Shown piece after piece: positions 39,294 through 47,890 of a stretch of 64,000 nt of DNA. Both the position numbers and the translations under genes were made by a program. The notes under the pieces were generated by a model. It was not told the DNA's origin. It did no database searches and saw nothing but the letters and a program-made list of their open reading frames with translations. This DNA is from Ectothiorhodospiraceae bacterium (lineage in GTDB: Bacteria; Pseudomonadota; Gammaproteobacteria; HK1), in assembly GCA_024234875.1 (NCBI GenBank), contig JACKNM010000014.1, forward strand, positions 1 through 64,000, given 5' to 3'. Within the stretch, counting starts at the first letter, position 1; the number at the start of each line of letters is the position of its first letter.

Positions 39294-40511
39294 ATGTTCA
39301 AGCTGCTCCAAGGTCTCCGCGTGGTGGAGGCGAGCGCGTTCGTCGCCGCGCCGCTGGCCGGTCTCACGCTGTCTCAGCTCGGCGCCGAGGTCATCCGCGT
39401 CGACACCGTCGGCGGTGGGCCGGACTTCCATCGCTGGCCGGTCGACTCGGCCGGTCGCAGCCTCTACTGGGCGGGGCTCAACAAGGGCAAGCGCTCGGTC
39501 GCCCTCGATCTGCGCAGCGCCGAGGGGCGGGAGCTGCTGCTCGCGCTGGCCACCGCGCCGGGCGCGAGCGCCGGCCTCGTGGTCACCAACTTCCCGGTGC
39601 GGAGCTTCCTGTCGTACGAGAGCCTGCGCGCGCGACGCGCCGACGTGGTGGTGGCCCGGGTCCAGGGCGATGCCGACGGTGGCAACGCCGTCGACTACAC
39701 CGTGAACTGCGCGCTCGGCTATCCCGCCATCACCGGCCCCGAGGGGCACGACGGCCCGGTCAACCACGTGCTTCCGGCGTGGGACCTCATCACCGGGGTG
39801 CAGGCGGCGCTCGGCCTGGTGGTCGCCCACCGCCACCGTGAGGCGACCGGGGAGGGACAGGAGGTGCGGGTCGCACTGTCCGACGTCGGCTTCGCGGTCG
39901 CCGGGCATCTCGGGCAGATCGCGGAGACCGAGCTCGGCGGGGTCGACCGGCCGCGGGTGGGGAACCACATCTTCGGCACCTTCGGGCGGGACTTCGCGAC
40001 CGCCGACGGGCGACGGCTGATGATCGTCGCGATCACGGACCGCCAGTGGCAGGGGCTGGTGCAGGCGACGGGGCTCGCCGAGCCGATCGCGGCCATCGAG
40101 CGCGCGCTCGGCCTCGACTTTCGGCGCGAGGGCGATCGCTACCAGGCGCGCAAGACCATCGCCGGGCTGGTCGAGAGCTGGTGCGAGGCGCGACCGTACG
40201 CCGAGGTCGCGGCCGCGCTCGAGACGGCGGGTGCCTGCTTCGGCCCCTACCGCACCCTGCGCGAGGCACTGACCTCCGACCCTCGGCTGTCGGAGGCGAA
40301 CCCGATCTTCAGCCGGGTCACCCACCCGGACATCGGGACCCACCTGACCCCGGGCTCGCCGATGCACTTCTCGGGCGCCGAGCGCATCACGCCCGAGCCG
40401 GCGCCGCGGCTCGGGCAGGACACCCGCGCGGTGCTCGAGGAGGTGCTCGGCCTCGGCGCAGCCGAGGTCGACGCGCTGCACGCGCGCGGGGTCGCGGCCA
40501 CCCCGCGATAG
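39294..40511 (+). CDS. Family III CoA-transferase, 2-methylfumaroyl-CoA isomerase (Mct)-like
   Basis: CaiB/BaiF-type enzyme of 405 aa. The catalytic aspartate is in VLPAWDLITGVQAAL. The N-terminal LLQGLRVVEASAFVAAPLAG and WAGLNKGKRSVALDLRS resemble, from memory, the intramolecular mesaconyl-CoA C1-C4 transferase Mct of the 3-hydroxypropionate bicycle, whose relatives also occur in proteobacteria. The ATG at 39,294 fits the family start; the open frame begins at 39,237. No other bicycle gene is in the window, so the pathway assignment is tentative. Confidence 0.72.
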   Translation: MFKLLQGLRVVEASAFVAAPLAGLTLSQLGAEVIRVDTVGGGPDFHRWPVDSAGRSLYWAGLNKGKRSVALDLRSAEGRELLLALATAPGASAGLVVTNFPVRSFLSYESLRARRADVVVARVQGDADGGNAVDYTVNCALGYPAITGPEGHDGPVNHVLPAWDLITGVQAALGLVVAHRHREATGEGQEVRVALSDVGFAVAGHLGQIAETELGGVDRPRVGNHIFGTFGRDFATADGRRLMIVAITDRQWQGLVQATGLAEPIAAIERALGLDFRREGDRYQARKTIAGLVESWCEARPYAEVAAALETAGACFGPYRTLREALTSDPRLSEANPIFSRVTHPDIGTHLTPGSPMHFSGAERITPEPAPRLGQDTRAVLEEVLGLGAAEVDALHARGVAATPR

Positions 40512-40539
40512 CGGTGGCGCCGGAAAGCGGGGCGGGCGC

Positions 40540-42729
40540 TCAATACTCGAAGGTCTCGCGGAAGTCGTAGTCCATCGCCGGCGCGGGCGGACGGATGTAG
40601 TCGCCCTGCACGTAGTGCACCCCGCACTGCCACAACGCCATCAGGGTCGCGGCGTCGCCGACCCCGGTGGCGACCGTGGTCTTGCGCAGCCGCCGCGCGC
40701 CTGCCTGCAGCGCCTGCAGTCGCGACTGGGCGCCGGGGTCGGTGGGTAACGCGCGCAGCAGATCGGGGTGGAGGCGGACGAAGTCGGCATCGAGCGGGCG
40801 CAGCGCCTCGATGCTGCTCAGCACGCGACCGAAGCCGTCGATGGCGACCGAGCAGTAGAGCTTGTGCAGCGCGCTGACGAAGGCGCGCGCGGGCTTCGCC
40901 TCGCCCACCGCGACGTGCTCCGGCAGCTCGAAGGTCAGGCGTTGACGGTCGACGTTGGTGTCGCGCAGCACGCGGGTGAGGTGCAGCACCGCAGACTCGT
41001 CGCGCACCGCGTGATCCGACAGGCGCACGAAGAGATGGACATCGCGGTCGCGGCGGCGGGTGTCGCCGGCCACCTCCACCACCCGCTCGATGAGCCAGCG
41101 GTCGAGCGATGCGCGCTCGTCGTCGTCCACCGCCGCGTACAGGTCGTCGGCGGTGCGCAATGTGTCGCCGTCGCCGGCGGCGATCATCACCTCGTAGCTC
41201 TCGCGGGTGCCGCCGTGGAGGTTCACCACTGGCGCGAAGGCCAGCGCGAGCGACTCACGGTCGACTGCCCCTCCGAGCACGGGGCGGACGCCCGCCGCGG
41301 CGTCGGACCGCCGCTCGCGCCGCGCCGGCTGCCGCCCGCCGTCGCCCACCACCCGATTGCCACCCGCCTCGATCGCCCTGCGACACTGCACCTCGGCCGC
41401 CTCCATCAGCGCGACGTGGTCGGCGCCGGCGTGGTCGAGCGGGAGCACCGCGACGCTGCCGGTGGTGGCCACCGAGCGCGGCCCGACCACCGAGATGTGG
41501 CTCTCGACCGCCGCCCGCAGACGCTCGCCGAGCGCCCGCGCCATGATCTCCGGGGCCGCCCCGGGCGCCACCGCGTCCTCGTGGACCAGCAACGCGAAGG
41601 TGTGGTTGCCGAAGCGCGCCACCGAGTCGGCCTCGGCCGCGATACGGGCGACCAGCCCTGCGAGGTCCTTGACCAGCAGGTCGGTGCCGACGATGCCGAC
41701 GGTGTGACGCATGGTGCGGAAGCTCTCGAGCTCCAGCAGCAGCAGCCATCCCGGCCGCTTGCCCCGCACGGCGTCGGCCACCGCGCGCTCGAGGACGCCG
41801 AGGAAGTGCCGCGCGGTGTGCAGGCCGGTGAGCTGGTCCCACTGCGCGAGCTGCTCGAGGCCGCGCGAGCGTCCGGCCTCGGCCGGTGCGTCCCGTCGCC
41901 GCGCGACGACCACCTGCCCCTCGCGCCCACCGAGCGCGATCGGGGTGAAGGTCAGCTCGGCACCGAGCACCGCGCCGTCGAGCCGGCGACAATCCAGCGT
42001 GAGGCGCTGCGGCTTGACCGAGCCGGCCTGACCGCGGGCGAAGGCAGCCAGCCGCGTCGCCTCGTGCGGCAGCACCAGGGCGGCGAGGTCGCTGCCTGCG
42101 AGCTCGTCGGTCGACCTGGTGCCGAACATGCGTCCCCACGCGGGGTTGGCATGCAGGATCACGGTGCCGCGCACGATGGCGGCGGGATCGGAGGACGCAT
42201 CGAGCAACCCGAGGGTGCGTTGCTCCAGGCGACGCAGGCTCCGCTCGGCCAGCACCAGCGCGCGATGCTCGGCGAGCGCGCGAAGCTCACGCCGCAGCAC
42301 CAGGGCGAGATGGCCCGGGCGCGCGGCGTCGACCACGTCCCGCACCCCGACGCGCATCGCGCCCTCGGTCGCCACCGGATCGTGGTCCGGCGCGAGGCCG
42401 ACCACCGGCAACGGCTCCCCGGTCGCCTCGACCGCCCGCACCACGTCGGCGAGCACCATCGGGCCGTCGCGCAGCGGGACGAGCACCGCATCCCAGCTCT
42501 CGCCGGCGAGCGCGCGCGCAAGCACGCCGCCCGACTCCGCGCGACCGACCTGCAGACGCAGACCCAGTCGTCCCAGCCCCGCCACCACCGATCCCACCAT
42601 CGGGTCCTGCGACCGGGCCGCGACCAACAGCCTGACGGTCCGCTCGACCACCGCGTCAGCGCGCGCCCGCCAGGGGCGGAGGTCGGCCACGGCCGACGGC
42701 GCCGCGCCGCCCGTGGCGTCGGAGCTCAA
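40540..42729 (-). CDS. FimX-like degenerate GGDEF/EAL c-di-GMP effector
   Basis: 729 aa. Order: receiver-like N-terminal domain (about 35-150), PAS-like domain (170-285), GGDEF domain (300-460) and EAL domain (480-725). The GGDEF site reads RFGNHTF and the EAL site ESYEVMI. DDFG is changed to IDGFG and the catalytic ExVE region to ATGVGD, so neither synthesis nor hydrolysis is expected. The C-terminus GVHYVQGDYIRPPAPAMDYDF (one residue over shown limit; key part VQGDYI and MDYDF) matches FimX, which binds c-di-GMP to control type IV pili. A TTG start overlaps the upstream stop (TTGA). Confidence 0.82.
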   Translation of the reverse strand: MSSDATGGAAPSAVADLRPWRARADAVVERTVRLLVAARSQDPMVGSVVAGLGRLGLRLQVGRAESGGVLARALAGESWDAVLVPLRDGPMVLADVVRAVEATGEPLPVVGLAPDHDPVATEGAMRVGVRDVVDAARPGHLALVLRRELRALAEHRALVLAERSLRRLEQRTLGLLDASSDPAAIVRGTVILHANPAWGRMFGTRSTDELAGSDLAALVLPHEATRLAAFARGQAGSVKPQRLTLDCRRLDGAVLGAELTFTPIALGGREGQVVVARRRDAPAEAGRSRGLEQLAQWDQLTGLHTARHFLGVLERAVADAVRGKRPGWLLLLELESFRTMRHTVGIVGTDLLVKDLAGLVARIAAEADSVARFGNHTFALLVHEDAVAPGAAPEIMARALGERLRAAVESHISVVGPRSVATTGSVAVLPLDHAGADHVALMEAAEVQCRRAIEAGGNRVVGDGGRQPARRERRSDAAAGVRPVLGGAVDRESLALAFAPVVNLHGGTRESYEVMIAAGDGDTLRTADDLYAAVDDDERASLDRWLIERVVEVAGDTRRRDRDVHLFVRLSDHAVRDESAVLHLTRVLRDTNVDRQRLTFELPEHVAVGEAKPARAFVSALHKLYCSVAIDGFGRVLSSIEALRPLDADFVRLHPDLLRALPTDPGAQSRLQALQAGARRLRKTTVATGVGDAATLMALWQCGVHYVQGDYIRPPAPAMDYDFRETFEY

Positions 42730-44117
42730 CCATGGAACCTCTCGTCCTGCGCCGCGCGCAGCGCCCACAGCACCGAGTCGTCCGGCGCCTCCACCGCGTC
42801 GCGGGTGACGAGCTCGCCCGGTGCCAGGTCTCGAGTCAGGCGGCGGTCCACCGCCATGTAGTAGGGCAGCGGGCCACGCTCGCCGACCGCCACGCCGTCG
42901 ACCAGCTCCGGATCGAGACCGGCCACCTCGTGGTGATGGTGGTCGGTCACCGCGAGCACCTCGCCCCGGCGCCAATGCCGGGCGGCCCGCGCCACCAGGT
43001 CGACCAGCGGCCTCGGGGCCCGCGCACCGGTGGGTTGACCCAACCGGCAGGCCGCGAGCACCGACATCGGCGCCTCGACCCCGAGGAGGTGCTGTGGGTT
43101 GTAGAGCAGGCCGTGGGCCCCGTCCCGACTCACCGGTATCCCCTTCTCCGCCAGCACCCGCCAGGTGGCGCGATCGGTGCAGGCCACCACCACGAACACG
43201 CCGCCGGCAAAGCTCGCCTCGTCCGGGCGGCGCAGGCAGTTGAACACGTCGACCACCCCCGCCCGCTCCAGGATGCCGCCGTCGGCGCGCGGGCGCAGGA
43301 CCTCCGGCACCTCCACCGCGCGTGCCACCGGGACGTGGAACGCCGGCGTGTCGGGACCGAGCCCGGTGGCGTTGGTCACGATCCCCATCTCGCAGAGATC
43401 GGGCACGGTGCGCTGGGGGAGCTCCGCCAGCAGGGCGCCGCGCGCCGCCACCGTCGCGGCCACCGCATCGGGGGCCAAGTGCCACAGCTTCGCCAACCCC
43501 GGCGCGGGCACCGCGCGCCCCCGCCAGCGCACGATCTCCGTCGTCGGGTCGAGCACGAAGTCGTACTCGCTCGACTTGCCGGCGCTGACCACCTCGAGCC
43601 CGAGCGCCCGCGCCCAGCTCACCAGACCGACGAGGAGGCTCGGTTGATCTCCGTCAACAAGGGTGTAGACGACGCCGGCGGCGGCGGCCCGCGCAGCCAG
43701 CTCCGGCCCGACCACCGACTCGGCTTCCTTGCTCACCATCGCGACGTGCCGGCCATGCTCGATCGCCGCCGCCGCGACCGCTGCCCCGGCCTCGGGGTTG
43801 CCGGTCGCCTCGACCACGACGTCCACCGCCAGCTCGACCAGCAACCGCCCGTCGGGGACCACCACGCGGCGCCCACGCTCGAGCGAGGCGGCGGCCGCCG
43901 CGACACCATCGCAGACCGCGACCGCAGCGTCGTCGACACCGGCGGATCGGTAGGTGGCTCGCGCGCGCTCGACGTCGGTGTCGGCCACCGCCACCACGTC
44001 GAGCCCCGGCGCGGCGAGCGCCTGCGCGACGAAGGAGCGCCCGAACTCGCCTGCGCCCACCAGCCCCACGCGCACCGCCGAGGCACCGGCCGCGGCGAAG
44101 AGCAGCTCGTAGTTCAT
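42726..44117 (-). CDS. Homoserine-dehydrogenase-like oxidoreductase with C-terminal SAF domain
   Basis: 463-aa NAD(P)-binding protein. The N-terminal Rossmann motif is VGLVGAGEFGRSFVAQAL with VVAVADTDVERA, and VVVEATGNPEAGAAV and HVAMVSKEAE follow as in homoserine dehydrogenases. The C-terminal 60 residues (YYMAVDRRLTRDLAPGELVT) form an SAF/FlgA-like domain. The family is common in catabolic clusters for sugar acids but its reaction is not established here. ATG overlaps the stop of the Ldh-family gene (ATGA), so the two proteins are probably made together. Confidence 0.78.
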   Translation of the reverse strand: MNYELLFAAAGASAVRVGLVGAGEFGRSFVAQALAAPGLDVVAVADTDVERARATYRSAGVDDAAVAVCDGVAAAAASLERGRRVVVPDGRLLVELAVDVVVEATGNPEAGAAVAAAAIEHGRHVAMVSKEAESVVGPELAARAAAAGVVYTLVDGDQPSLLVGLVSWARALGLEVVSAGKSSEYDFVLDPTTEIVRWRGRAVPAPGLAKLWHLAPDAVAATVAARGALLAELPQRTVPDLCEMGIVTNATGLGPDTPAFHVPVARAVEVPEVLRPRADGGILERAGVVDVFNCLRRPDEASFAGGVFVVVACTDRATWRVLAEKGIPVSRDGAHGLLYNPQHLLGVEAPMSVLAACRLGQPTGARAPRPLVDLVARAARHWRRGEVLAVTDHHHHEVAGLDPELVDGVAVGERGPLPYYMAVDRRLTRDLAPGELVTRDAVEAPDDSVLWALRAAQDERFHG

Positions 44118-45208
44118 GCCGACGGGCCGGCTGCGGCGCCGACGATCGGTGTCGGCGGCGCGAGCCCCGCACGCTCGGCGAACGGGCGCAACGCCTCGAT
44201 GATCCCCGGGTAGAGGGCAACACCCTCGGCGAGGGCGCGGCGCCGACGCGCGAGCGCCCGGTCGCCCGGCATCCGCACCGCGTCGACGCCGGGGACCGTC
44301 GGCGAGGCGCGACACGCCCTCGCCATCCAGCCGGTCTCGCGGGCGAAGGCGTCGGCGCCGGCGAACAGGGCCGGATCCATCACCTGCACGAAGACCGAGG
44401 CGCCCCAACCACGCGGTGGCTCGGCCCGCCCGAATCCGGCCAGCCCCTGGGTCATCGCCTCGATCATCAGCGCGAGACCGAAGCCCTTGTGCCCGTAGTC
44501 CATGCCGCCGATCGGCAACAGCGACCCCGGCGGGTCGGTGCGCACCACCGCGGGGTCGTCGCTCGCATGCCCGCTCGCATCGAGCAGCCACTTCCCCGGC
44601 AGGCGCCGGCCCTCGCGCTCGGCGCGGTCGACCATGCCGTTGGTGGTGATCGAGGCGCTGACGTCGATGAGCACCGGGTCGCCGTCGGTCGGGTAGCCGA
44701 CGCCGAGGGGGTTCGGGGTGAAGGTGGGGCGCGTGCCACCGTAGGGCGCGACGCTCACCACCGACGGATCGGAGGACGCGACCATCACCATGCAGCCGCG
44801 CTCGGCGGCGCGGCGCAGGTAGACGGCGAGGCAGGCGATGTGGTGGCTGTCCCGGACCACCACACAGGCGACGCCGTGAGACGCGGCGCGCTCGATCGCG
44901 AGGTCCACCGCCCGCACCGTGAGCCAGGTGCCGGGCAGGCGACGCCCGCCCCAGACCACCGTGGCGCCGCGGTCGGTGACCACCTCGGGCTCGCCGTCGG
45001 CGGTCATGCTGCCGTCGTCGAGGGCGCGCAGATAGGGTGCGGCGAGCTGCAGGCCGTGGGTGGTGTGGCCCATGAGGTCCGCCTCCACCAGAACCTGGGC
45101 GACCACCGCCGCCTTCTCCGCGTCCAGCCCCCCGGCACGGAACAGGTCCGCGACATGGGCCTCGAGGCCCGCGACCGCGTAGCGCGGCGCGCCGTCTGCG
45201 CTCGTCAT
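44114..45208 (-). CDS. Ldh-family (YlbC/MdhA type) NAD(P)-dependent oxidoreductase
   Basis: Malate/L-lactate/ureidoglycolate dehydrogenase fold unrelated to classical LDH. 364 aa. Family marks are EADLMGHTTHGLQLAAPYL, VVVRDSHHIACLAVYLRRA (catalytic histidine), TPNPLGVGYPT and GGMDYGHKGFGLALMIEAM. ATG 45,208 with GGAGGAG upstream. Substrate unknown: members oxidise 2-hydroxy acids or reduce imines. Upstream partner of the SAF-domain oxidoreductase. Confidence 0.88.
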   Translation of the reverse strand: MTSADGAPRYAVAGLEAHVADLFRAGGLDAEKAAVVAQVLVEADLMGHTTHGLQLAAPYLRALDDGSMTADGEPEVVTDRGATVVWGGRRLPGTWLTVRAVDLAIERAASHGVACVVVRDSHHIACLAVYLRRAAERGCMVMVASSDPSVVSVAPYGGTRPTFTPNPLGVGYPTDGDPVLIDVSASITTNGMVDRAEREGRRLPGKWLLDASGHASDDPAVVRTDPPGSLLPIGGMDYGHKGFGLALMIEAMTQGLAGFGRAEPPRGWGASVFVQVMDPALFAGADAFARETGWMARACRASPTVPGVDAVRMPGDRALARRRRALAEGVALYPGIIEALRPFAERAGLAPPTPIVGAAAGPSA

Positions 45209-45377
45209 TCGTCTCCTCCCGTTGGTGGGCCGTCGCGGGATCGGGCCCGCCGACCGCCCGTCAGAGTTGCGATGGCGGTGACTCTGCCACGGGTCGGGAG
45301 ACGGCGCACGAGCGCCGAGACGATCCACCACCGCGAGGTGCGTTGGCGGGGATCGGGGTTCGGGCGGGGGCTCGGAC

Positions 45378-45397
45378 CCGGGCGGTGGACCGCCCGG
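45378..45397. terminator. Perfect GC palindrome past the PEP-CTERM gene
   Basis: CCGGGCGGT-GG-ACCGCCCGG is a perfect 9-bp inverted repeat, 13 to 32 bases beyond the stop of the PEP-CTERM gene. It is placed like a terminator stem, but no T-run follows on the minus strand. Confidence 0.4.
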
Positions 45398-45409
45398 ATC
45401 CGGTACGAC

Positions 45410-46111
45410 TCAGACGATGCGGCGCCGGCGCGTCCGCGCGCTACCGACCAGGGCGGCGAGCGCCGGGGCGAGCAACAGGGCGATCGGCGGCTCCGGTACC
45501 ACCACGGAGTCGATGACCACGCTGATCAGCGAGTTCGCCAGCACGGTGGGGTAGAGAATCGACACCAGCGACAGGTCTCGCGACGGCGCGACGATCCAGT
45601 CCTGCTGGTAATAGAAGATGTTGCCCGGGAGCAGCGCCACCACCGGTGCCGCCGCCACCACACCGTCGGTGGTGCCCGACGAGCCGCTGACGGCGAAGAC
45701 ATCGACCCCGGTCACGGCGACGGAGGCGGCGACCGACAGCGGCATCGCGGTCTGCACCCGATACAGCGAGCGCGGCCAGCCGCCGGTGAAGTTCGGCATC
45801 TCGAAGACGGCGAGAATCAGGTTCGGATCGGTTGGCAGGACGCTGACCGAGGCCAGCGCCGGGGTACCGACGAGCACGTTCCCGCCCGCCGGGCGGACCG
45901 CGTCGAACAGATCCGGGATGGCGGGATCCGGATCGATGGGCGACGGGTCCAGCGCGAAGTCCCAGGCCGCGAACACGCTGCCCGGCGCGCCGCGGTAGGC
46001 AGGCGCGACGTCGAGAACGATGGCGCGCGCACCGAGGCTCGCGACGAGCGCGAGGATGCCGACCAGCGCGACGCCGAGGCCTCGCGTGCAATCGAACCGA
46101 GATGTGGACAT
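45410..46111 (-). CDS. PEP-CTERM sorting domain protein
   Basis: 233-aa exported protein. An N-terminal signal peptide covers about residues 10-30 (GLGVALVGILALVASLGARA). The mature part is low in cysteine and rich in V, A, P and S. The C-terminus is a tripartite sorting signal: VPEP motif, hydrophobic helix (IALLLAPALAALVGSA) and basic RTRRRR. It should be processed by an exosortase (EpsH/XrtA type), which is not in the window. Role unknown; such proteins are tied to exopolysaccharide and flocs. ATG 46,111 with GGAGGG 8 bases upstream. Confidence 0.82.
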   Translation of the reverse strand: MSTSRFDCTRGLGVALVGILALVASLGARAIVLDVAPAYRGAPGSVFAAWDFALDPSPIDPDPAIPDLFDAVRPAGGNVLVGTPALASVSVLPTDPNLILAVFEMPNFTGGWPRSLYRVQTAMPLSVAASVAVTGVDVFAVSGSSGTTDGVVAAAPVVALLPGNIFYYQQDWIVAPSRDLSLVSILYPTVLANSLISVVIDSVVVPEPPIALLLAPALAALVGSARTRRRRIV

Positions 46112-46478
46112 CGAGTGCCCTCCGAAGCAAATGGTCGCTCGCGGGCGAGGCGAGGTCCGGGGGTGACGGACCGGCGTCGCGCGAGTCGCGTGGAAGCAAC
46201 TCCATGCACTTTTCGAGCCGCCGCGAGGAGAGCCTTCGGATTCAATTGGTTAGGCGACTCGCCGCGTGGCCACCGGCAGAGATGTGTAAAGCTTTCCGAC
46301 AACCGGCGGACCGGTTCTCGCGCCGATCGGGTGCGCCAGGTCGCCCCGACGGGCTCGGGCGCCCTCGTGGTGGAGGGCCGGCGAGGCGCTGGAGCGTGCC
46401 GTCGGGCCGCGTGCCCCACGACGCCTCCAGCCCCGCACCCCTACAATGCCGCCGACCACCGACCGGAGAACCCGACCC
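46112..46478. other. Divergent regulatory stretch between PEP-CTERM and transhydrogenase genes
   Basis: 367 bases with no credible gene. Locally lower GC around 46,190-46,305. Contains TGTAAAGCTTTCCGACA at 46,286-46,302, 175 bases upstream of the PEP-CTERM start, and a -10-like TACAAT at 46,442-46,447 suited to the plus-strand transhydrogenase gene. No sigma-54 -24/-12 element of convincing quality was found. Confidence 0.5.
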
Positions 46479-47792
46479 ATGGGCTGCTGCCACTATTTCG
46501 CCCCGACCGACGGCGGTTCCGCCGCCTTCACCGTCGAGATGCCGCGCTACACCTTCGGGCGCGGAACGATGCGCGAGATCGGAGCGCGGCTACGGATGCG
46601 GGGGCTCACCCGGGTCGCACTCGTCACCGATGCCTACCTCGCCGGCACCGCGCCGATGGAGACGGTGCGCGCCTCGATGCGCGCCGCCGGAGTGGAGTTC
46701 GCGGAGTACGCCGAGGTCCGCATCGAGCCGAACGATTCCGGGGTGCTCGACTGCGCGCGGTTCGTGGCCGAGGGACGATTCGACGGCGTGCTCGCCGTCG
46801 GTGGCGGCTCGGTCATCGACACCGCCAAGGGTGCACTCGTCTACGCCACCCACCCCGCGCCGGCGACCGACTACTTCGCCCCGCCGGCCGGCGCCGGGCG
46901 GGCGGTGCCCGGCCCACTGCGACCCATCGTCGCCTGCCCCACCACCGCCGGCACCGGCTCCGAGGCGACGGGGCTGTCGGTGATTCGCATCGGGTCGCTC
47001 GACACCAAGTTCGTGATCGCGAGCCGCCACATCCTGCCGGTCGAGGCGGTGGTCGATCCCACCTGGATGGACACCCTGCCGCGGACGGTGGTGGCGTCGA
47101 GCGGCTTCGACCTGCTCTCGCACGCGATCGAGACCTATACCGCGCGCGCTTACACCCGCTGGCCTGCGGTCGAGGACCCGGCGGCGCGCCCGATGATCCA
47201 GGGCGCCAACCCCTGGAGCGATCTCCACGCGCGCGAGGCGCTGCGCATCGTCGGGGCGATGCTCGAGCGCGGCGTGGCCGACGCTGCCGACCACGAGGCC
47301 CGCGACGCGCTGATCTGGGCCGCGTCACTCGCCGGCATGGCGTTCGGCAATTGCGGCACCCACCTGCCGCACGCGTTCTCGTACGGGGTCACGCACCTGC
47401 TGCGCGAGTTCCGGATCCCCGCCGACTACCCCGCCGGCGACGGGCCGTTCGTGCCCCACGGGATCAGCGTGATCGTCAACTCGCCCTCGGTGTTTCGCTT
47501 CACCGCCCGCGGCGCGCCCGAGCGACACCTGGAAGCCGCCGCCTGCCTCGGGGTGACCGCCCGCGACGCGACCCCGGACGACGCCGGAGAGGTGGTCGCC
47601 GGGCGTATCGTCGAGCTGATGCGTGCGACCGGGATGCCGAACGGCCTCGGCGCGCTCGGCTTCACCGCCGCCGACGCGCCCGCGCTCGCCGACTCCGCGC
47701 TGCGCCAGCGCCGCGCCATCGGCAACGCGCCGCGCGACACCGCGCGCGACGACGCGATCGCGATCTTCGAGGGGGCGGTGTCTTACTGGTAG
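46479..47792 (+). CDS. Hydroxyacid-oxoacid transhydrogenase (ADHFE1-like iron alcohol dehydrogenase)
   Basis: Couples oxidation of 4-hydroxybutyrate-type hydroxy acids to reduction of 2-oxoglutarate without free cofactor in characterised relatives. 437 aa. The diagnostic N-terminus GCCHYF, the nucleotide-binding VGGGSVIDTAKG, ACPTTAGTGSEATGLSVI and the iron ligands D211 and H215 (GFDLLSHAIETY) plus those in GTHLPHAFSYGVTH are present. ATG 46,479 (MGCCHYF) is preferred over ATG 46,446, which falls inside the candidate -10 box. Confidence 0.85.
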   Translation: MGCCHYFAPTDGGSAAFTVEMPRYTFGRGTMREIGARLRMRGLTRVALVTDAYLAGTAPMETVRASMRAAGVEFAEYAEVRIEPNDSGVLDCARFVAEGRFDGVLAVGGGSVIDTAKGALVYATHPAPATDYFAPPAGAGRAVPGPLRPIVACPTTAGTGSEATGLSVIRIGSLDTKFVIASRHILPVEAVVDPTWMDTLPRTVVASSGFDLLSHAIETYTARAYTRWPAVEDPAARPMIQGANPWSDLHAREALRIVGAMLERGVADAADHEARDALIWAASLAGMAFGNCGTHLPHAFSYGVTHLLREFRIPADYPAGDGPFVPHGISVIVNSPSVFRFTARGAPERHLEAAACLGVTARDATPDDAGEVVAGRIVELMRATGMPNGLGALGFTAADAPALADSALRQRRAIGNAPRDTARDDAIAIFEGAVSYW

Positions 47793-47827
47793 CTCGGAAG
47801 CGGCTCCGCCCGACGGCCACCGCTGAT

Positions 47828-47854
47828 CCCGGACCGCGCTTCGCTCCGTCCGGG
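47828..47854. repeat. Intergenic repeat CCCGGAC...GTCCGGG
   Basis: A 7-bp stem CCCGGAC/GTCCGGG encloses CGCGCTTCGCTCC. On the minus strand it reads TAGCCCGGACGGAGCGAAGC, the form of a repeat very common between genes of gamma- and betaproteobacteria. It sits between convergent genes downstream of the transhydrogenase. Confidence 0.65.
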
Positions 47855-47890
47855 CTACCGGCCACCCGTTCGACCGGGGTGCGGCGAGCG

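Noticed and set aside
46112..46300. Sigma-54 promoter for the PEP-CTERM gene
   Set aside because: TTGCT occurs on the minus strand, but no GG dinucleotide with the required 10-base spacing and TGGCAC context precedes it.
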